Assembly (NCBI GenBank): GCA_030833925.1 | Contig: JAURGE010000030.1 | Span: 1 to 32,696, forward strand | DNA: 32,696 bases | Origin: Alphaproteobacteria bacterium | Lineage (GTDB): Bacteria; Pseudomonadota; Alphaproteobacteria; Bin95 | Direction: 5' to 3' | Part shown: piece by piece, positions 15,166 to 25,666 of the stretch | Numbering within the stretch: position 1 is the first letter of the stretch | Layout of the letters: every line of letters starts with the position of its first letter | The notes under the pieces: generated by a model | What the model saw: only the letters and a program-made list of their open reading frames with translations | Told to the model about the DNA's origin: nothing | The model's database searches: none | Translations under genes and position numbers: made by a program

Positions 15166-16704
15166 ATGAGCGCTGAAATTTGGGATGACATTGTAATAGG
15201 AGCGGGATCTTCTGGTGCTGTGATCGCTAGTAGACTGTCGGAAGATAGCCGTCGGCGAGTTCTCCTGATCGAGGCCGGACCTGATTATTCAGGATCTGAT
15301 GTGACTCCATTTTCGCTTTTGAGTGCGCTGAAACCTGCACGAGATCATGATTGGGGCTTTGACGCTGAGATGACGCCTGGCCGACGCTTTGAGTACGCGC
15401 GCGGTCGTGTAGTTGGTGGCTCCTCGGCGGTGAATGCATGCCTTGCGTTGCGGGGGCTGCCATCGGATTATGATGAATGGCAGAAATTTGGGCTTGAAGA
15501 GTGGTCCTGGTCAGACGTCTTGCCGGTTTTTCGATCGCTCGAAGATGATGTTGAAATCTCAAATGAGTATCATGGCCAAGGTGGGCCAATCGGTGTTCGC
15601 CGGCATGAGCTGAATAATCTTACCCCTGGCCAGGCTGCCTTTTATGCCGCTTGTATAGACCTTGGGTTTCCTGAAACGCCTGACCACAACCATCCGGAAG
15701 CGAGTGGAGTTGGGACTGGTCCTTGGAATATTGATTCACAAGGTCGGCGTATTTCCACAGCCATGGCCTATCTCGAAAGTGCAAGAGGACGCAAAAATTT
15801 AAGAATTTTGGGTGATCTACTCGTCGATAAGGTTGTTATTGAAGAAGGTCGGGCAGTAGCCGTTGATGTCATAGGGCCTATGGGCCGTGAACGGATTGAT
15901 GGCAGGCGAATTACGTTATCTTGCGGAACTATTGGCACTCCGTCGGTGCTACTTCGATCGGGGATTGGTGATCCTGTCGAATTAAAGCGCAATGGAATTG
16001 TTCCTATTGTCAAACGATGCGGCGTTGGTCGAAATCTAATAGATCATGCTCGTCTTGGAGTTGGGTGGATGGGAATGCCGAATTTTGTCGGCAATGATTC
16101 GCCCTATTTGGAAGTTTTGTTGAGATATACTTCGACGGGGTCTGATCGATTAAATGATATGCAGATGATGTTGTTCCAAATGCTACCCGAGCCATCCCTA
16201 AGTATCAGAACCCAACTTATGAAACCTCTATCCCAGGGGCAACTCTGTTTGAATTCGGCTGATCCCTTAGTTCAGCCAGATATTCGCCTGAACTTGTTGA
16301 CAGATCCAGAAGATATGCGGCGCATAATTGATGGTTTGCAGCTCATTGCGCGATTTGTTGCAAATCCGAGAATTGCCCAAATTGGTGCGCGGAGCCTTGT
16401 CTTGGATGATGGCTCGAATATGGATGCATCTGTTTTTAGTCAACAAATTCAAGATGTTGAGTGGGCTGTGGAATATGCTCAAAGGGCGGTTCGCCACTAT
16501 GTCCATCCAGTTGGAACTTCGCGAATGGGATCTCTAGACGACCCTGATGCTGTGGTAGACCAATATGGAAAGCTAATTGGTGTTCAGGGCCTTCGTATTG
16601 CAGACGCGTCGATTATGCCAACAATTCCAGCAGCTAATACCAATCTAAGCTGCATTATGATTGGAGAACGAATTGCTCAATGGATGCTTAATGAGGCGGA
16701 CTGA
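15166..16704 (+). CDS. GMC-family FAD-dependent alcohol oxidoreductase
   Basis: Glucose-methanol-choline oxidoreductase of 512 residues, close to bacterial choline/alcohol dehydrogenases; it oxidises an alcohol to aldehyde or ketone with FAD. FAD motif GAGSSG (12-17), [43 protein letters not shown], and the active site HPVGTSRMG with catalytic His near 447, then [26 protein letters not shown] lies about five bases before the ATG. It diverges from the atypical crotonase gene across 97 bp, so one control region probably serves both. An alcohol-to-ketone step would fit upstream of a C-C bond hydrolase; that link is inference. No signal peptide is visible. Confidence 0.93.
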   Translation: MSAEIWDDIVIGAGSSGAVIASRLSEDSRRRVLLIEAGPDYSGSDVTPFSLLSALKPARDHDWGFDAEMTPGRRFEYARGRVVGGSSAVNACLALRGLPSDYDEWQKFGLEEWSWSDVLPVFRSLEDDVEISNEYHGQGGPIGVRRHELNNLTPGQAAFYAACIDLGFPETPDHNHPEASGVGTGPWNIDSQGRRISTAMAYLESARGRKNLRILGDLLVDKVVIEEGRAVAVDVIGPMGRERIDGRRITLSCGTIGTPSVLLRSGIGDPVELKRNGIVPIVKRCGVGRNLIDHARLGVGWMGMPNFVGNDSPYLEVLLRYTSTGSDRLNDMQMMLFQMLPEPSLSIRTQLMKPLSQGQLCLNSADPLVQPDIRLNLLTDPEDMRRIIDGLQLIARFVANPRIAQIGARSLVLDDGSNMDASVFSQQIQDVEWAVEYAQRAVRHYVHPVGTSRMGSLDDPDAVVDQYGKLIGVQGLRIADASIMPTIPAANTNLSCIMIGERIAQWMLNEAD

Positions 16705-16783
16705 CAATCGAAACGATAAATCCACCTCGCGGTTGGTTCCAGGCTTGATAAGGTAAAGTGATCAGAATTCAATAAAGTATGTG

Positions 16784-18028
16784 TTAGCGATAGCGGTCTA
16801 TGCGAAAAGGTTTTAGGTCGATTGTTGCATTCCTATGACTTACCAGGCTTGCAATGTGCTGACCGGTGACTGCGCTGCCTGTTAGTCCAAGATGCCCATG
16901 GCCAAAGGCATAAAATACCTTTTTTTGTGCTGCAGAAGCAGAAATAACAGGTAGGCTGTCCGGTGTTGCTGGTCTCTGTCCCATCCAACGCGCAGCGCCT
17001 TTAACATCAACTTCTCTGAAGACCTGGTGGGCATGTGTCAATAATTTTTCGGCCCGACCCCAATTCGGTGGGGCTTCCAGACCAGCAAACTCAACTGTAC
17101 CTGCGAGCCTGAGCCCGCCCTCCATCGTAGTCGTCATAAATTTTCGCTCATTGAAGCTAATAGGCCTACGAGTTGTGAAGCCGGGTGTAGGTAACATCAT
17201 GTGATACCCCCGCTCGCTCTCGAGAGGGAACGGGTCGCCAAGTTGTTTTGAGAGGCGAGCAGACCAAGCACCAGCAGCTATAACCAAATGGTCTAGATTG
17301 AATTCCCCTATGCTTGTTTGGATATTTGTTGGTCCTTCTGGTCCAAGGACAAAACCAAGCACCTTGGCGCTCACAAAATCGCAGCCCATTCGTATCGCCT
17401 GGGCCGCGTACGCTTCCGTAAGAGCCCCCGGATTTACCGTATGTCCACTGTTTGGCGCCCACGTAGCGTGTTTAAATATTGGGGAAAGGCCAGGCTCAAG
17501 TTGAGTGATTTCATCGGCATTCAGCTCATGAATTTCGTGGCCATGAGACCGCATTCTAGCGCGAGCCAATGAGTCTGCCGCGAATGCCTTATCGGTCTCA
17601 TAAACGGATAACCATCCTTGGCGTTGAATAAGATGTTTAACGTTGGCCAGCTCGGCAAGTTCTTCGTGTCCATCAATGACAGGCTTGTGAAGAGCTGCCA
17701 GAGCTTCGCTCTGATGGGTAATCCGGCTCGCACTGCCATCTCTGACAAATTGTATCAACCAAGGTGCTACCTTCGGCAGATAGCCCCAACGAACAGCCAG
17801 TGGTCCTAGGGGATCCAGCAGCCATTTGGGTATTTGTTTGATTACACCGGGCCCTGACATTGGGTTGATCGATTGCGGGGAAATGGCTCCGGCATTGCCA
17901 TAGGAGGTCTGAGTCCCTGGCGGATATTCATCTATTAATCTTACTTTCCAACCATCTTTAAGAAGATGCAGTGCACAGGACACGCCCACAATGCCGGCGC
18001 CAACGATTGTCACGTGGCCGTCAATCAT
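16784..18028 (-). CDS. FAD-dependent D-amino-acid dehydrogenase-like protein
   Basis: DadA-type flavoprotein of 414 residues, probably membrane-associated on the cytoplasmic side, deaminating a D-amino or imino acid and passing electrons to the quinone pool. FAD motif VTIVGAGIVGVSCALHL near the N-terminus; SYGNAGAISPQSINPMSGPG, LVIAAGAWS, ESERGYHMMLP, RWMGQRPATPDSLPVI and FGHGHLGLTGSAVTG follow DadA relatives. ATG 18028 is chosen because GGAGGGG lies three to five bases upstream; the TTG at 18040 would have none. It starts 18 bases after the rlmH stop, so it is the last gene of the long rplU-rlmH operon or readthrough from it. Proline, hydroxyproline or other imino acids are possible substrates. 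Confidence 0.88.
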   Translation of the reverse strand: MIDGHVTIVGAGIVGVSCALHLLKDGWKVRLIDEYPPGTQTSYGNAGAISPQSINPMSGPGVIKQIPKWLLDPLGPLAVRWGYLPKVAPWLIQFVRDGSASRITHQSEALAALHKPVIDGHEELAELANVKHLIQRQGWLSVYETDKAFAADSLARARMRSHGHEIHELNADEITQLEPGLSPIFKHATWAPNSGHTVNPGALTEAYAAQAIRMGCDFVSAKVLGFVLGPEGPTNIQTSIGEFNLDHLVIAAGAWSARLSKQLGDPFPLESERGYHMMLPTPGFTTRRPISFNERKFMTTTMEGGLRLAGTVEFAGLEAPPNWGRAEKLLTHAHQVFREVDVKGAARWMGQRPATPDSLPVISASAAQKKVFYAFGHGHLGLTGSAVTGQHIASLVSHRNATIDLKPFRIDRYR

Positions 18029-18046
18029 AAACCCCTCCAATTAAAA

Positions 18047-18532
18047 TCAGTTATGATGATAGGGCCCTCCTCGGAGGATGTCTTGAGTGCGGTATAGCTG
18101 TTCCACGAGCATGGCGCGCACTAGCATGTGAGGCCATGTTGCTTTTCCAAAGGCTAGCAGAAGGTCGGCAGACAGACGTGCATCTTCTGCCAGTCCATAG
18201 GCGCCACCAATAATACAGGTTAAGTCGCGACCGCCATCCCGCCACTGCCCTAAGCGATGGGCAAGGTCCATGCTTGTAATATTTTCGCCCCGCTCATCTA
18301 AAATAAGCCGAACCGAGCCGGTAGGTATATGTTCCCTTATTTGGTGCCATTCGTCCTGAGAGTTTCGGCTTTTGCGCGCATCAAGGACGATAAGCTTTGG
18401 CTTGGGCCGCATCCGATTCAGGTAGCGATCTACTAACTCGGTTTCGGCTTCTCCGCGCGCCCTGCCAATAGCAATGATTGTAATATGCGACTTACTAATC
18501 CCCTTCAGTCGACACACTGGCCGTGTCGTCAA
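18047..18532 (-). CDS. rlmH: 23S rRNA (pseudouridine1915-N3)-methyltransferase
   Basis: RlmH is a SPOUT methyltransferase that methylates pseudouridine 1915 in helix 69 of 23S rRNA. The body HITIIAIGRARGEAETELVD, RLILDERGENI, TCIIGGAYGLAEDARLSA and the C-terminal knot ATWPHMLVRAMLVEQLYR and ILRGGPYHHN are diagnostic. Most homologues read GGADG where this has GGAYG. The start is unclear: no ATG precedes the conserved region. The longest frame begins at TTG 18532 with AGGA about four bases upstream, overlapping rsfS by 38 bases; CTG 18508 and ATT 18499 are alternatives. The neighbour order nadD-rsfS-rlmH is standard. Confidence 0.93.
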   Translation of the reverse strand: MTTRPVCRLKGISKSHITIIAIGRARGEAETELVDRYLNRMRPKPKLIVLDARKSRNSQDEWHQIREHIPTGSVRLILDERGENITSMDLAHRLGQWRDGGRDLTCIIGGAYGLAEDARLSADLLLAFGKATWPHMLVRAMLVEQLYRTQDILRGGPYHHN

Positions 18533-19022
18533 CTAGTCCTGCCGTTGTTGGCATTGATGGGGTTTCAAGGCCCCACATGCTTTCAAGCCTGTAATATGCG
18601 CGCACTTCTGGGCGGAATAGGTGCACAATCACGTCGCCGGCATCAACCAAGACCCAATCCCCTTCTGGCAGCCCTTCAATCGACGGGCCCTCTGCCATCT
18701 GAGGTTTGAGAAGCTCACGCAGATGCTCTGCGATTGCCGCTACTTGGCGCTGGGAACGACCGGAGGCTATGACCATGAAATCGCACATGGATGACTTCCC
18801 GGCCATATCAATCGTGATGATTTCTTCCGCTTTGTCATCGTCGAGTTTAGTAATGATTTGTTCAAGCAAACGCTCATTAGGCGCTTGTCTTCCAGGCTCT
18901 GCTGAAGTTGCAGCCTGTGTAGTGTCACTCAGTATACTTTGGTTCCTCCATAAGGTGTTTGTTTGCCGGCTCGAATATCTGTTGCTGATGTCGGCTCCAA
19001 ACGTGATGCTATATAAATCCAT
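18495..19022 (-). CDS. rsfS: Ribosome silencing factor RsfS
   Basis: RsfS (RsfA/Iojap) binds ribosomal protein L14 and blocks subunit joining in starvation. The family core is intact: KLDDDKAEEIITIDMAGKSS, CDFMVIASGRSQRQVAAIAE, IEGLPEGDWVLVDAGDVIVH and LFRPEVRAYYRLESMWG. The only ATG in frame, 19022, would overlap nadD by 94 bases and add a 30-residue stretch that does not look like RsfS. A strong GGAGGA inside the nadD 3' end precedes ATA (18935) and CTG (18932). The CTG overlaps the nadD stop as CTGA, in the manner of the usual ATGA coupling, and would give 145 residues. The true start is therefore probably CTG 18932 rather than 19022. Confidence 0.92.
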   Translation of the reverse strand: MDLYSITFGADISNRYSSRQTNTLWRNQSILSDTTQAATSAEPGRQAPNERLLEQIITKLDDDKAEEIITIDMAGKSSMCDFMVIASGRSQRQVAAIAEHLRELLKPQMAEGPSIEGLPEGDWVLVDAGDVIVHLFRPEVRAYYRLESMWGLETPSMPTTAGLVDDTASVSTEGD

Positions 19023-19558
19023 GCTGGCGCGTTTTTGCCGGCAAGCTTGCTTGCTTTGCTATCGCTAACTCTGGCTCTTCTGAAGCGCGTCGCGGCTTTA
19101 CCATGCATCGAATTCCAAGAATAGGCTGGCCTTGCGACGACGGCAACGGGAACTGTGTCAAAGATTTGATCCCAACGTTTCCACAGAGGAATTTGCAGCA
19201 TATTGTCCGCGCCCATTAACCAAACAAATTGAGCGCGGGGAAACCGTCGTTGCATGCGCTTCAGAGTAATCGCTGTAAAAGTGCTACCGAATTCTCTTTC
19301 CAGATCGGTTACGTAGATTGCCGGATGCCGGGCGACATTGCGTGCAGAAGCCATACGATCTCTAAGGGACGCCATTCCAGCTGATGATTTCAGGGGATTT
19401 TGAGGCGAGACAAGCCACCAAATTGCGTCCAATCCAAGTCGCTTTAGGGCGATTTTGGATAGATGTAGATGGCCAATGTGGGCGGGATTAAAAGAGCCTC
19501 CAAGAAGCCCAATCCGCCCCCATTCACGGCCTGGTCTGACCGTCGCCGGTAACGACAT
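18929..19558 (-). CDS. nadD: Nicotinate-nucleotide adenylyltransferase
   Basis: NadD joins nicotinate mononucleotide and ATP to give deamido-NAD in NAD synthesis. The 209-residue protein has the nucleotidyltransferase HxGH motif in [18 protein letters not shown], the [11 protein letters not shown] substrate loop, [19 protein letters not shown], and the second ATP motif SATDIRAG near the C-terminus. The ATG at 19558 lies inside the 3' end of proA (35-base overlap), consistent with tight operon packing; no better start is available. Its 3' end carries the ribosome-binding site for rsfS. NadD next to rsfS is one of the most conserved bacterial gene pairs. Confidence 0.95.
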   Translation of the reverse strand: MSLPATVRPGREWGRIGLLGGSFNPAHIGHLHLSKIALKRLGLDAIWWLVSPQNPLKSSAGMASLRDRMASARNVARHPAIYVTDLEREFGSTFTAITLKRMQRRFPRAQFVWLMGADNMLQIPLWKRWDQIFDTVPVAVVARPAYSWNSMHGKAATRFRRARVSDSKASKLAGKNAPAWIYIASRLEPTSATDIRAGKQTPYGGTKVY

Positions 19559-20821
19559 ATTTAAAGCTCGTTAGTTGGGCCGCGCCAACTGGGCCGCGGG
19601 CATGAAATTTGTCTGTCGAAATGCCTATTTCTGCTCCAAAACCAAACTCACCACCATCAGCATACTGGGTTGATGCATTTATAACGACGATGGCGCTATC
19701 GACTTCCTCGGTGAACTTGGCCTGAGTGTTTCGGTCTTCTGTCACAATTGCGTCGGTATGCCCTGAGCCGTAGCGCGAGATATGCTCGATTGCTTCGTCA
19801 ACTCCACTTACAACTCGGACCGAGATGATAGCGTCCAGGTACTCCGTAAACCAATCTTCTTCTAGTGCGGGTGCGGCGGTAGCCCAAATCGCTTGGGTCT
19901 CAGCACAACCTCGAATTGCACAACCGGCAATCTCAAGATCCCCAAGAATGGCTGGCAGCATTTTATCGGCCACTGCTCGATCAATCAGCAGAGTCTCTGC
20001 GGCTCCACATACCCCGGTTCGTCGCATCTTGGCATTAACCGTTATTTTGCGAGCTTTCTCTAGGTCAGCGGCAGCATCAATATACACATGACAAAGACCC
20101 TCCAAATGTCCGATTACAGGCATCCTAGCCTCAGCAAGGACACGCTCTACGAGGCTTCTGCCACCGCGAGGCACCATAATGTCGATTTTACCCCTGCCTC
20201 GAAGCATGGCGCCGACGAACGCGCGGTCTTGAGTAGGAGCGGACTGGATTGCATCCTTCGGCAACCCAACTTTGGAAATTCCGCTGCGCAGTGCGTCAAC
20301 TATCGCAGCCGAAGAAAGTGCGCTTTCAGTCCCGCCGCGCAGGATTGCACAATTCCCAGCTTTAAGGGCAAGACCACCAGCATCCGCGGTTACGTTTGGA
20401 CGGCTTTCGTAAACAACCCCAATTATTCCTAGGGGCACCGTAATTTTTTGAATGATAAGACCATTAGGCCTGGTCCAATCTGCCAATACACGCCCAACTG
20501 GATCCGGCAAGTCCGCAACAGCTTCAAGGCCGTTGGCTATATCCTGAAGGCGACCTTCATCTAGTTTCAGCCTATCAAGCATTGCGGATGTAAGATGATT
20601 ACCTGCTGCTTTAGCCATATCCTGCGAATTAGCTTCTAAAATTTGACTCGCTTGGGCGCGAACTTCCGTTGCGGCTGCTCTTAAAGCTTCTGTTTTTATC
20701 TCTGGCTTAGCGCGAGAAAGTGCTGGTGAAGCAATGCGAGCGCGGCTCGCAAGATCTGCGAGTAAGGCATCTGCAGTTTCTGACGCCAGCAAATCCTTTT
20801 CATCCTGAGCGGTTGAGCTCA

Positions 20822-20822
<1 letters not shown>
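19524..20822 (-). CDS. proA: Glutamate-5-semialdehyde dehydrogenase (gamma-glutamyl phosphate reductase)
   Basis: ProA reduces gamma-glutamyl phosphate to glutamate-5-semialdehyde with NADPH, the second step of proline synthesis. At 432 residues it is of normal length. Visible motifs: [47 protein letters not shown], the catalytic Cys in [43 protein letters not shown], and [20 protein letters not shown]. The ATG overlaps the proB stop by one base (TAATG), ensuring coupled translation; ProB and ProA channel a labile intermediate. The gene's 3' end overlaps nadD. Confidence 0.97.
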
Positions 20823-23088
<2,266 letters not shown>

Positions 23089-23119
23089 AGTGGGACGCCT
23101 TCGGCACCCCGCCATCAGG

Positions 23120-23407
23120 CTATTCGGCGGCTGCCGCCTGATCTGAAGCGCCTGACGCCGGGTCTACAGAAACATAAGTACGACCGCGGGCCTTTGTTGC
23201 AAAGCTAACGTTTCCATCAATCAGCGCAAAAATTGTGTGATCCTTACCCATTCCAACATTTGCGCCTGGATGGAACTTCGTCCCTCTCTGACGGATGATG
23301 ATGTTTCCGGGTACAACAACTTCACCGCCGAACTTTTTTACGCCGAGTCGTCGGCCAGCCGAGTCGCGACCGTTACGTGAACTGCCGCCTGCCTTTTTAT
23401 GAGCCAT
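23120..23407 (-). CDS. rpmA: 50S ribosomal protein L27
   Basis: L27 lies near the peptidyl-transferase centre, with its N-terminus reaching the P-site tRNA. The 95-residue protein matches the family throughout: [60 protein letters not shown]. It ends in an acidic, alanine-rich tail that is variable between species. It lacks the cleavable N-terminal extension of Firmicutes L27. It begins 29 bases after rplU, the invariant partner. Confidence 0.98.
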   Translation of the reverse strand: MAHKKAGGSSRNGRDSAGRRLGVKKFGGEVVVPGNIIIRQRGTKFHPGANVGMGKDHTIFALIDGNVSFATKARGRTYVSVDPASGASDQAAAAE

Positions 23408-23436
23408 AGCTTATTGCTCCTTAGCTTACGGTCGAA

Positions 23437-23748
23437 TTAGGCCGAAATACTTGTTATACGGACGACACTTAGGTGCTGCCGATGTCCGTTTTTGCGTCGC
23501 GAGTTCTGACGACGACGCTTCTTAAATATAATCACCTTGCGGTCGCGCATTTGCTCAACCAGCTCAGCTTTCACCGTTGCACCGTCGACCAATGGTGCGC
23601 CGACTTTTGGCTGGCCTTCGCCACCTACCATCAGGACCTGATCGAAAACAACTTCAGAACCGGCCTCTGCTTCGAGCTTCTCAATCCGGATTACGTCGTT
23701 CTCTGCAACGCGATATTGTTTGCCGCCGGTGCGGATGACTGCGAACAT
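23437..23748 (-). CDS. rplU: 50S ribosomal protein L21
   Basis: L21 binds 23S rRNA in the large subunit. The 103-residue protein is canonical: [54 protein letters not shown] and a C-terminal [11 protein letters not shown] purine-rich GAGAGA sits about eight bases before the ATG. It is the first gene of the minus-strand operon rplU-rpmA-obgE-proB-proA-nadD-rsfS-rlmH, driven by the promoter at 23818-23845. A divergent reading frame starts only 15 bases from its ATG. Confidence 0.98.
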   Translation of the reverse strand: MFAVIRTGGKQYRVAENDVIRIEKLEAEAGSEVVFDQVLMVGGEGQPKVGAPLVDGATVKAELVEQMRDRKVIIFKKRRRQNSRRKNGHRQHLSVVRITSISA

Positions 23749-23763
23749 AGCTAATGTCTCTCA

Positions 23764-24486
23764 ATGGAAACCGCCGCAGCAGCAGGAAAACTTCCCGCCG
23801 CGCGGCGCGAAGGCGGAGTTATAGCGATCCCAAACAAAACGTCAACTGTAGAGACGCGGCGAATCCACTCATCACCTCTTCAGAACCGTGTTTCCCCGAC
23901 TGGTGAAATTGAAGCTGTAGCCGCTCGTGGCAATTTCACAGGCAATCGTGGGGTTTTGCATGATAATGACAAAAATTTGCTACCGGCGAGGTGGAAGCAT
24001 AGAAATTGGATAATCTGTGAACTTCAATTTAAATCTATCCATCGCAACGTCATGACGCCTCGGCGGTGGACAGAGCTATTTTTTCTTGATGAAGCAGTCG
24101 CCTTAGCTGCTGGGCATCGGCCGTGTGCTAAATGCCGCCGAGGTGCCTACAACGCCTATATTTCCGCTTTAAAAAAGAATGGCGTAGATATTTGTTCCGA
24201 TTTCCAGCGGCTTGACGCCAGTCTCCATAGGGAACGAGCATTGCCTGGAGCAAGAGTGTGTCGCTACCATAAAGCACGGCTAGAGGATCTTCCAGATGGA
24301 GCTTTCGTCCTAGCCGCCGGTACTCCGGCTCTCGTAATTCAAGACAAGATTTTACCCTGGTCTCACTATGGTTACGGTTTTCCTATGCAGCGGTTTGTCG
24401 GTGAGGTTGTATTGCTTACACCTCCCTTAAGCATCAGGGCGATGAATTCTGGTTTTCGGCCAGTAATCCACTCATCAGCGGCTTGA
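23764..24486 (+). CDS. Conserved protein with Ada-like zinc-site half-motif
   Basis: A 240-residue protein of a widespread but uncharacterised type. The conserved part begins near residue 40 (LQNRVSPTGEIEAVAARG, GNRGVLHD), then WIICELQF and TELFFLDEAVALAAGHRPCA, KCRR. The last segment resembles the second half of the Ada metal-binding domain, where aAxxaGxRPCxxC holds two zinc-binding cysteines. Cys85, Cys121, Cys124, Cys144, Cys166 and His118 are candidate ligands. The start is awkward: ATG 23764 is the only ATG, GTG, TTG or CTG before the conserved region, yet residues 1-36 overlap the rplU promoter and look unconserved. A non-standard start near residue 37 is possible. Function unknown; a DNA- or RNA-damage link is speculation from the Ada motif. 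Confidence 0.7.
   Translation: METAAAAGKLPAARREGGVIAIPNKTSTVETRRIHSSPLQNRVSPTGEIEAVAARGNFTGNRGVLHDNDKNLLPARWKHRNWIICELQFKSIHRNVMTPRRWTELFFLDEAVALAAGHRPCAKCRRGAYNAYISALKKNGVDICSDFQRLDASLHRERALPGARVCRYHKARLEDLPDGAFVLAAGTPALVIQDKILPWSHYGYGFPMQRFVGEVVLLTPPLSIRAMNSGFRPVIHSSAA
23796..23807 (-). promoter_or_regulatory. GC palindrome in the rplU leader
   Basis: CGCCGCGCGGCG is a perfect 12-base palindrome, extended outwards to about 23791-23812 (CTTC against GAAG) with one mismatch, in the short untranslated leader between the rplU promoter and start codon. It would fold into a very stable stem-loop in the mRNA. Ribosomal protein leaders are often autoregulatory, and L21 leaders are known in other phyla, but no resemblance to a described motif is claimed. 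Confidence 0.35.
23818..23845 (-). promoter_or_regulatory. Sigma-70-type promoter of the rplU-rpmA-obgE operon
   Basis: Read on the minus strand, TTGACG (23845-23840) is followed after exactly 16 bases by TATAAC (23823-23818). Both hexamers are close to consensus (TTGACA, TATAAT). Transcription would begin near 23811, giving a leader of about 60 bases before the rplU ATG at 23748. The position and strength fit a ribosomal protein operon. The promoter lies inside the 5' end of the divergent frame that starts at 23764. Confidence 0.7.
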
Positions 24487-24539
24487 CGCAAAACTCTGCT
24501 GCGGCGAGGGTGCAGGTAAATTTTTTAAAGGGCCGCCTC

Positions 24540-25421
24540 ATGAATGTCGTCGTATCCCCCTTGTTTGAGCCTGAAGCAGTCGTGGCGAGTGTTGCGCCCC
24601 ATCATAGGCGTTTTCCTGCAATAGAAGCGGGTGCAGAGTTTGTTAATGAAATAATTGAGATTTCACCTGAATATCAAAAGGCAATGCTTGAGTTTTCGGA
24701 GATTGATGAAGCTCTCTATTTTAATGAAATTGACCCAGGACTTCTTGCGCGCCGACCAATCAGTGTGATTGGTTCTGCGCTCTTCAATGCGCATCCAGAA
24801 CGTGGATATGTTCACACTGTGCAAAGCTTCTCGCGTTTCCTGCCTGTCCCAGCTGGGGAACCTATTGCTATGACAGGAAAGTTTACCAGCATTGAAGATC
24901 ATCCGCGGGGTTGGATTATGCATGGTCGTTTCGAATTTAGGCGTGCGGATGGAGAACTTTGCCTGGTCGTGTCTCCTTCGGCACTAATGGCTGATCCAGA
25001 AAAAAATAAAGTGGCACCCGTCTCAAAATCCGATCATCCGTCGACAAAAGAAGAGAGATTCGATGCCCTTAAAAAAGCAGGCTGGCGAACAGTCGGTGAG
25101 AAAACGTGCACTCCGGAGAGGGTTGTTGGTTATTGTGGCAAAACAAGAAACCTCATTCACACAGATCCGGAATATGCCAAAGGTTTTGGCTTTAGAGCCC
25201 CTATTACGGCCGGCAATCAAATGGTTGAGTGGCACCTGGAAGCAGTACGTCGCGCTGAAATTGGCGTGAGTTTTGAGGGGTCGGTGCGATTGCAACGACC
25301 AGTATTCTGGGACGACTCATTAGCTGTAATGCGCCGTGATCTAGAGGACGTTTTGGAATTTGCTGTAGTTAAGTCTGATGGACGAGTTGCCAATTCTAGT
25401 GTCTTCAAGGTGGTTTCCTAA
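24540..25421 (+). CDS. MaoC/hotdog-fold dehydratase-like protein, catalytic Asp missing
   Basis: A 293-residue protein with two hotdog-like halves. The second carries the hydratase-2/MaoC-type stretch NLIHTDPEYAKGFGFRAPIT, AGNQMVEW. In (R)-specific enoyl-CoA hydratases the motif is xDxNPxH, with Asp and His catalytic; here His207 is kept but the Asp position is Thr202. The N-terminal half (FINGEIxIS-like positions: AEFVNEIIEISPEYQKAML) may be the degenerate partner domain. Either the chemistry differs or it binds an acyl-CoA without hydration. ATG 24540 has AAGGG upstream and is chosen over TTG 24483. Its stop overlaps the next start as TAATG, so it is co-translated with the 81-residue protein and pyrD. 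Confidence 0.75.
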   Translation: MNVVVSPLFEPEAVVASVAPHHRRFPAIEAGAEFVNEIIEISPEYQKAMLEFSEIDEALYFNEIDPGLLARRPISVIGSALFNAHPERGYVHTVQSFSRFLPVPAGEPIAMTGKFTSIEDHPRGWIMHGRFEFRRADGELCLVVSPSALMADPEKNKVAPVSKSDHPSTKEERFDALKKAGWRTVGEKTCTPERVVGYCGKTRNLIHTDPEYAKGFGFRAPITAGNQMVEWHLEAVRRAEIGVSFEGSVRLQRPVFWDDSLAVMRRDLEDVLEFAVVKSDGRVANSSVFKVVS

Positions 25422-25666
25422 TGGCTGAGAGTCGACTGTCAGAAGAGCAGCAAAAAAAAATTGCACTCGACTTGTTCCTGGATGCCTGGGACAAGGCATG
25501 TGAGGCAGGAGTAGAGGCTGACCTGCTTTGTGAGGTGATGATTTACCTTTCTATTACTGACCTAGTTGCCGACAGAGGCGAGGAGACCGCGGCGACACTC
25601 TTTGAAAATTTGCCTGAGCGCATACGTGATGGTGAGTTCAGCTTGGACGAAGACAACGATGCTTGA
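25421..25666 (+). CDS. Small conserved alphaproteobacterial protein, 81 residues
   Basis: Not recognised functionally. The sequence is acidic and predicted helical (KIALDLFLDAWDKACEAGVE, LLCEVMIYLSITDLVADRGE, ENLPERIRDGEFSL), with no membrane segment or signal peptide. Similar short proteins with LFLDAWDEA and LPERIRxGEF occur as hypotheticals in other alphaproteobacteria. Start ATG 25421 overlaps the preceding stop by one base; its last eight bases overlap pyrD. The coupling argues that it is genuinely translated and is not a random frame. Confidence 0.7.
   Translation: MAESRLSEEQQKKIALDLFLDAWDKACEAGVEADLLCEVMIYLSITDLVADRGEETAATLFENLPERIRDGEFSLDEDNDA

Noticed and set aside
15069-15191. Longer start for the atypical crotonase at 15191
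   Set aside because: The extra 41 residues overlap the divergent GMC start and do not resemble the family; ATG 15068 has a good AGAGGA site.
16705-16783. Possible bidirectional terminator between convergent GMC and DadA-like genes
   Set aside because: No stem followed by a T-run could be found in the 79 bases.
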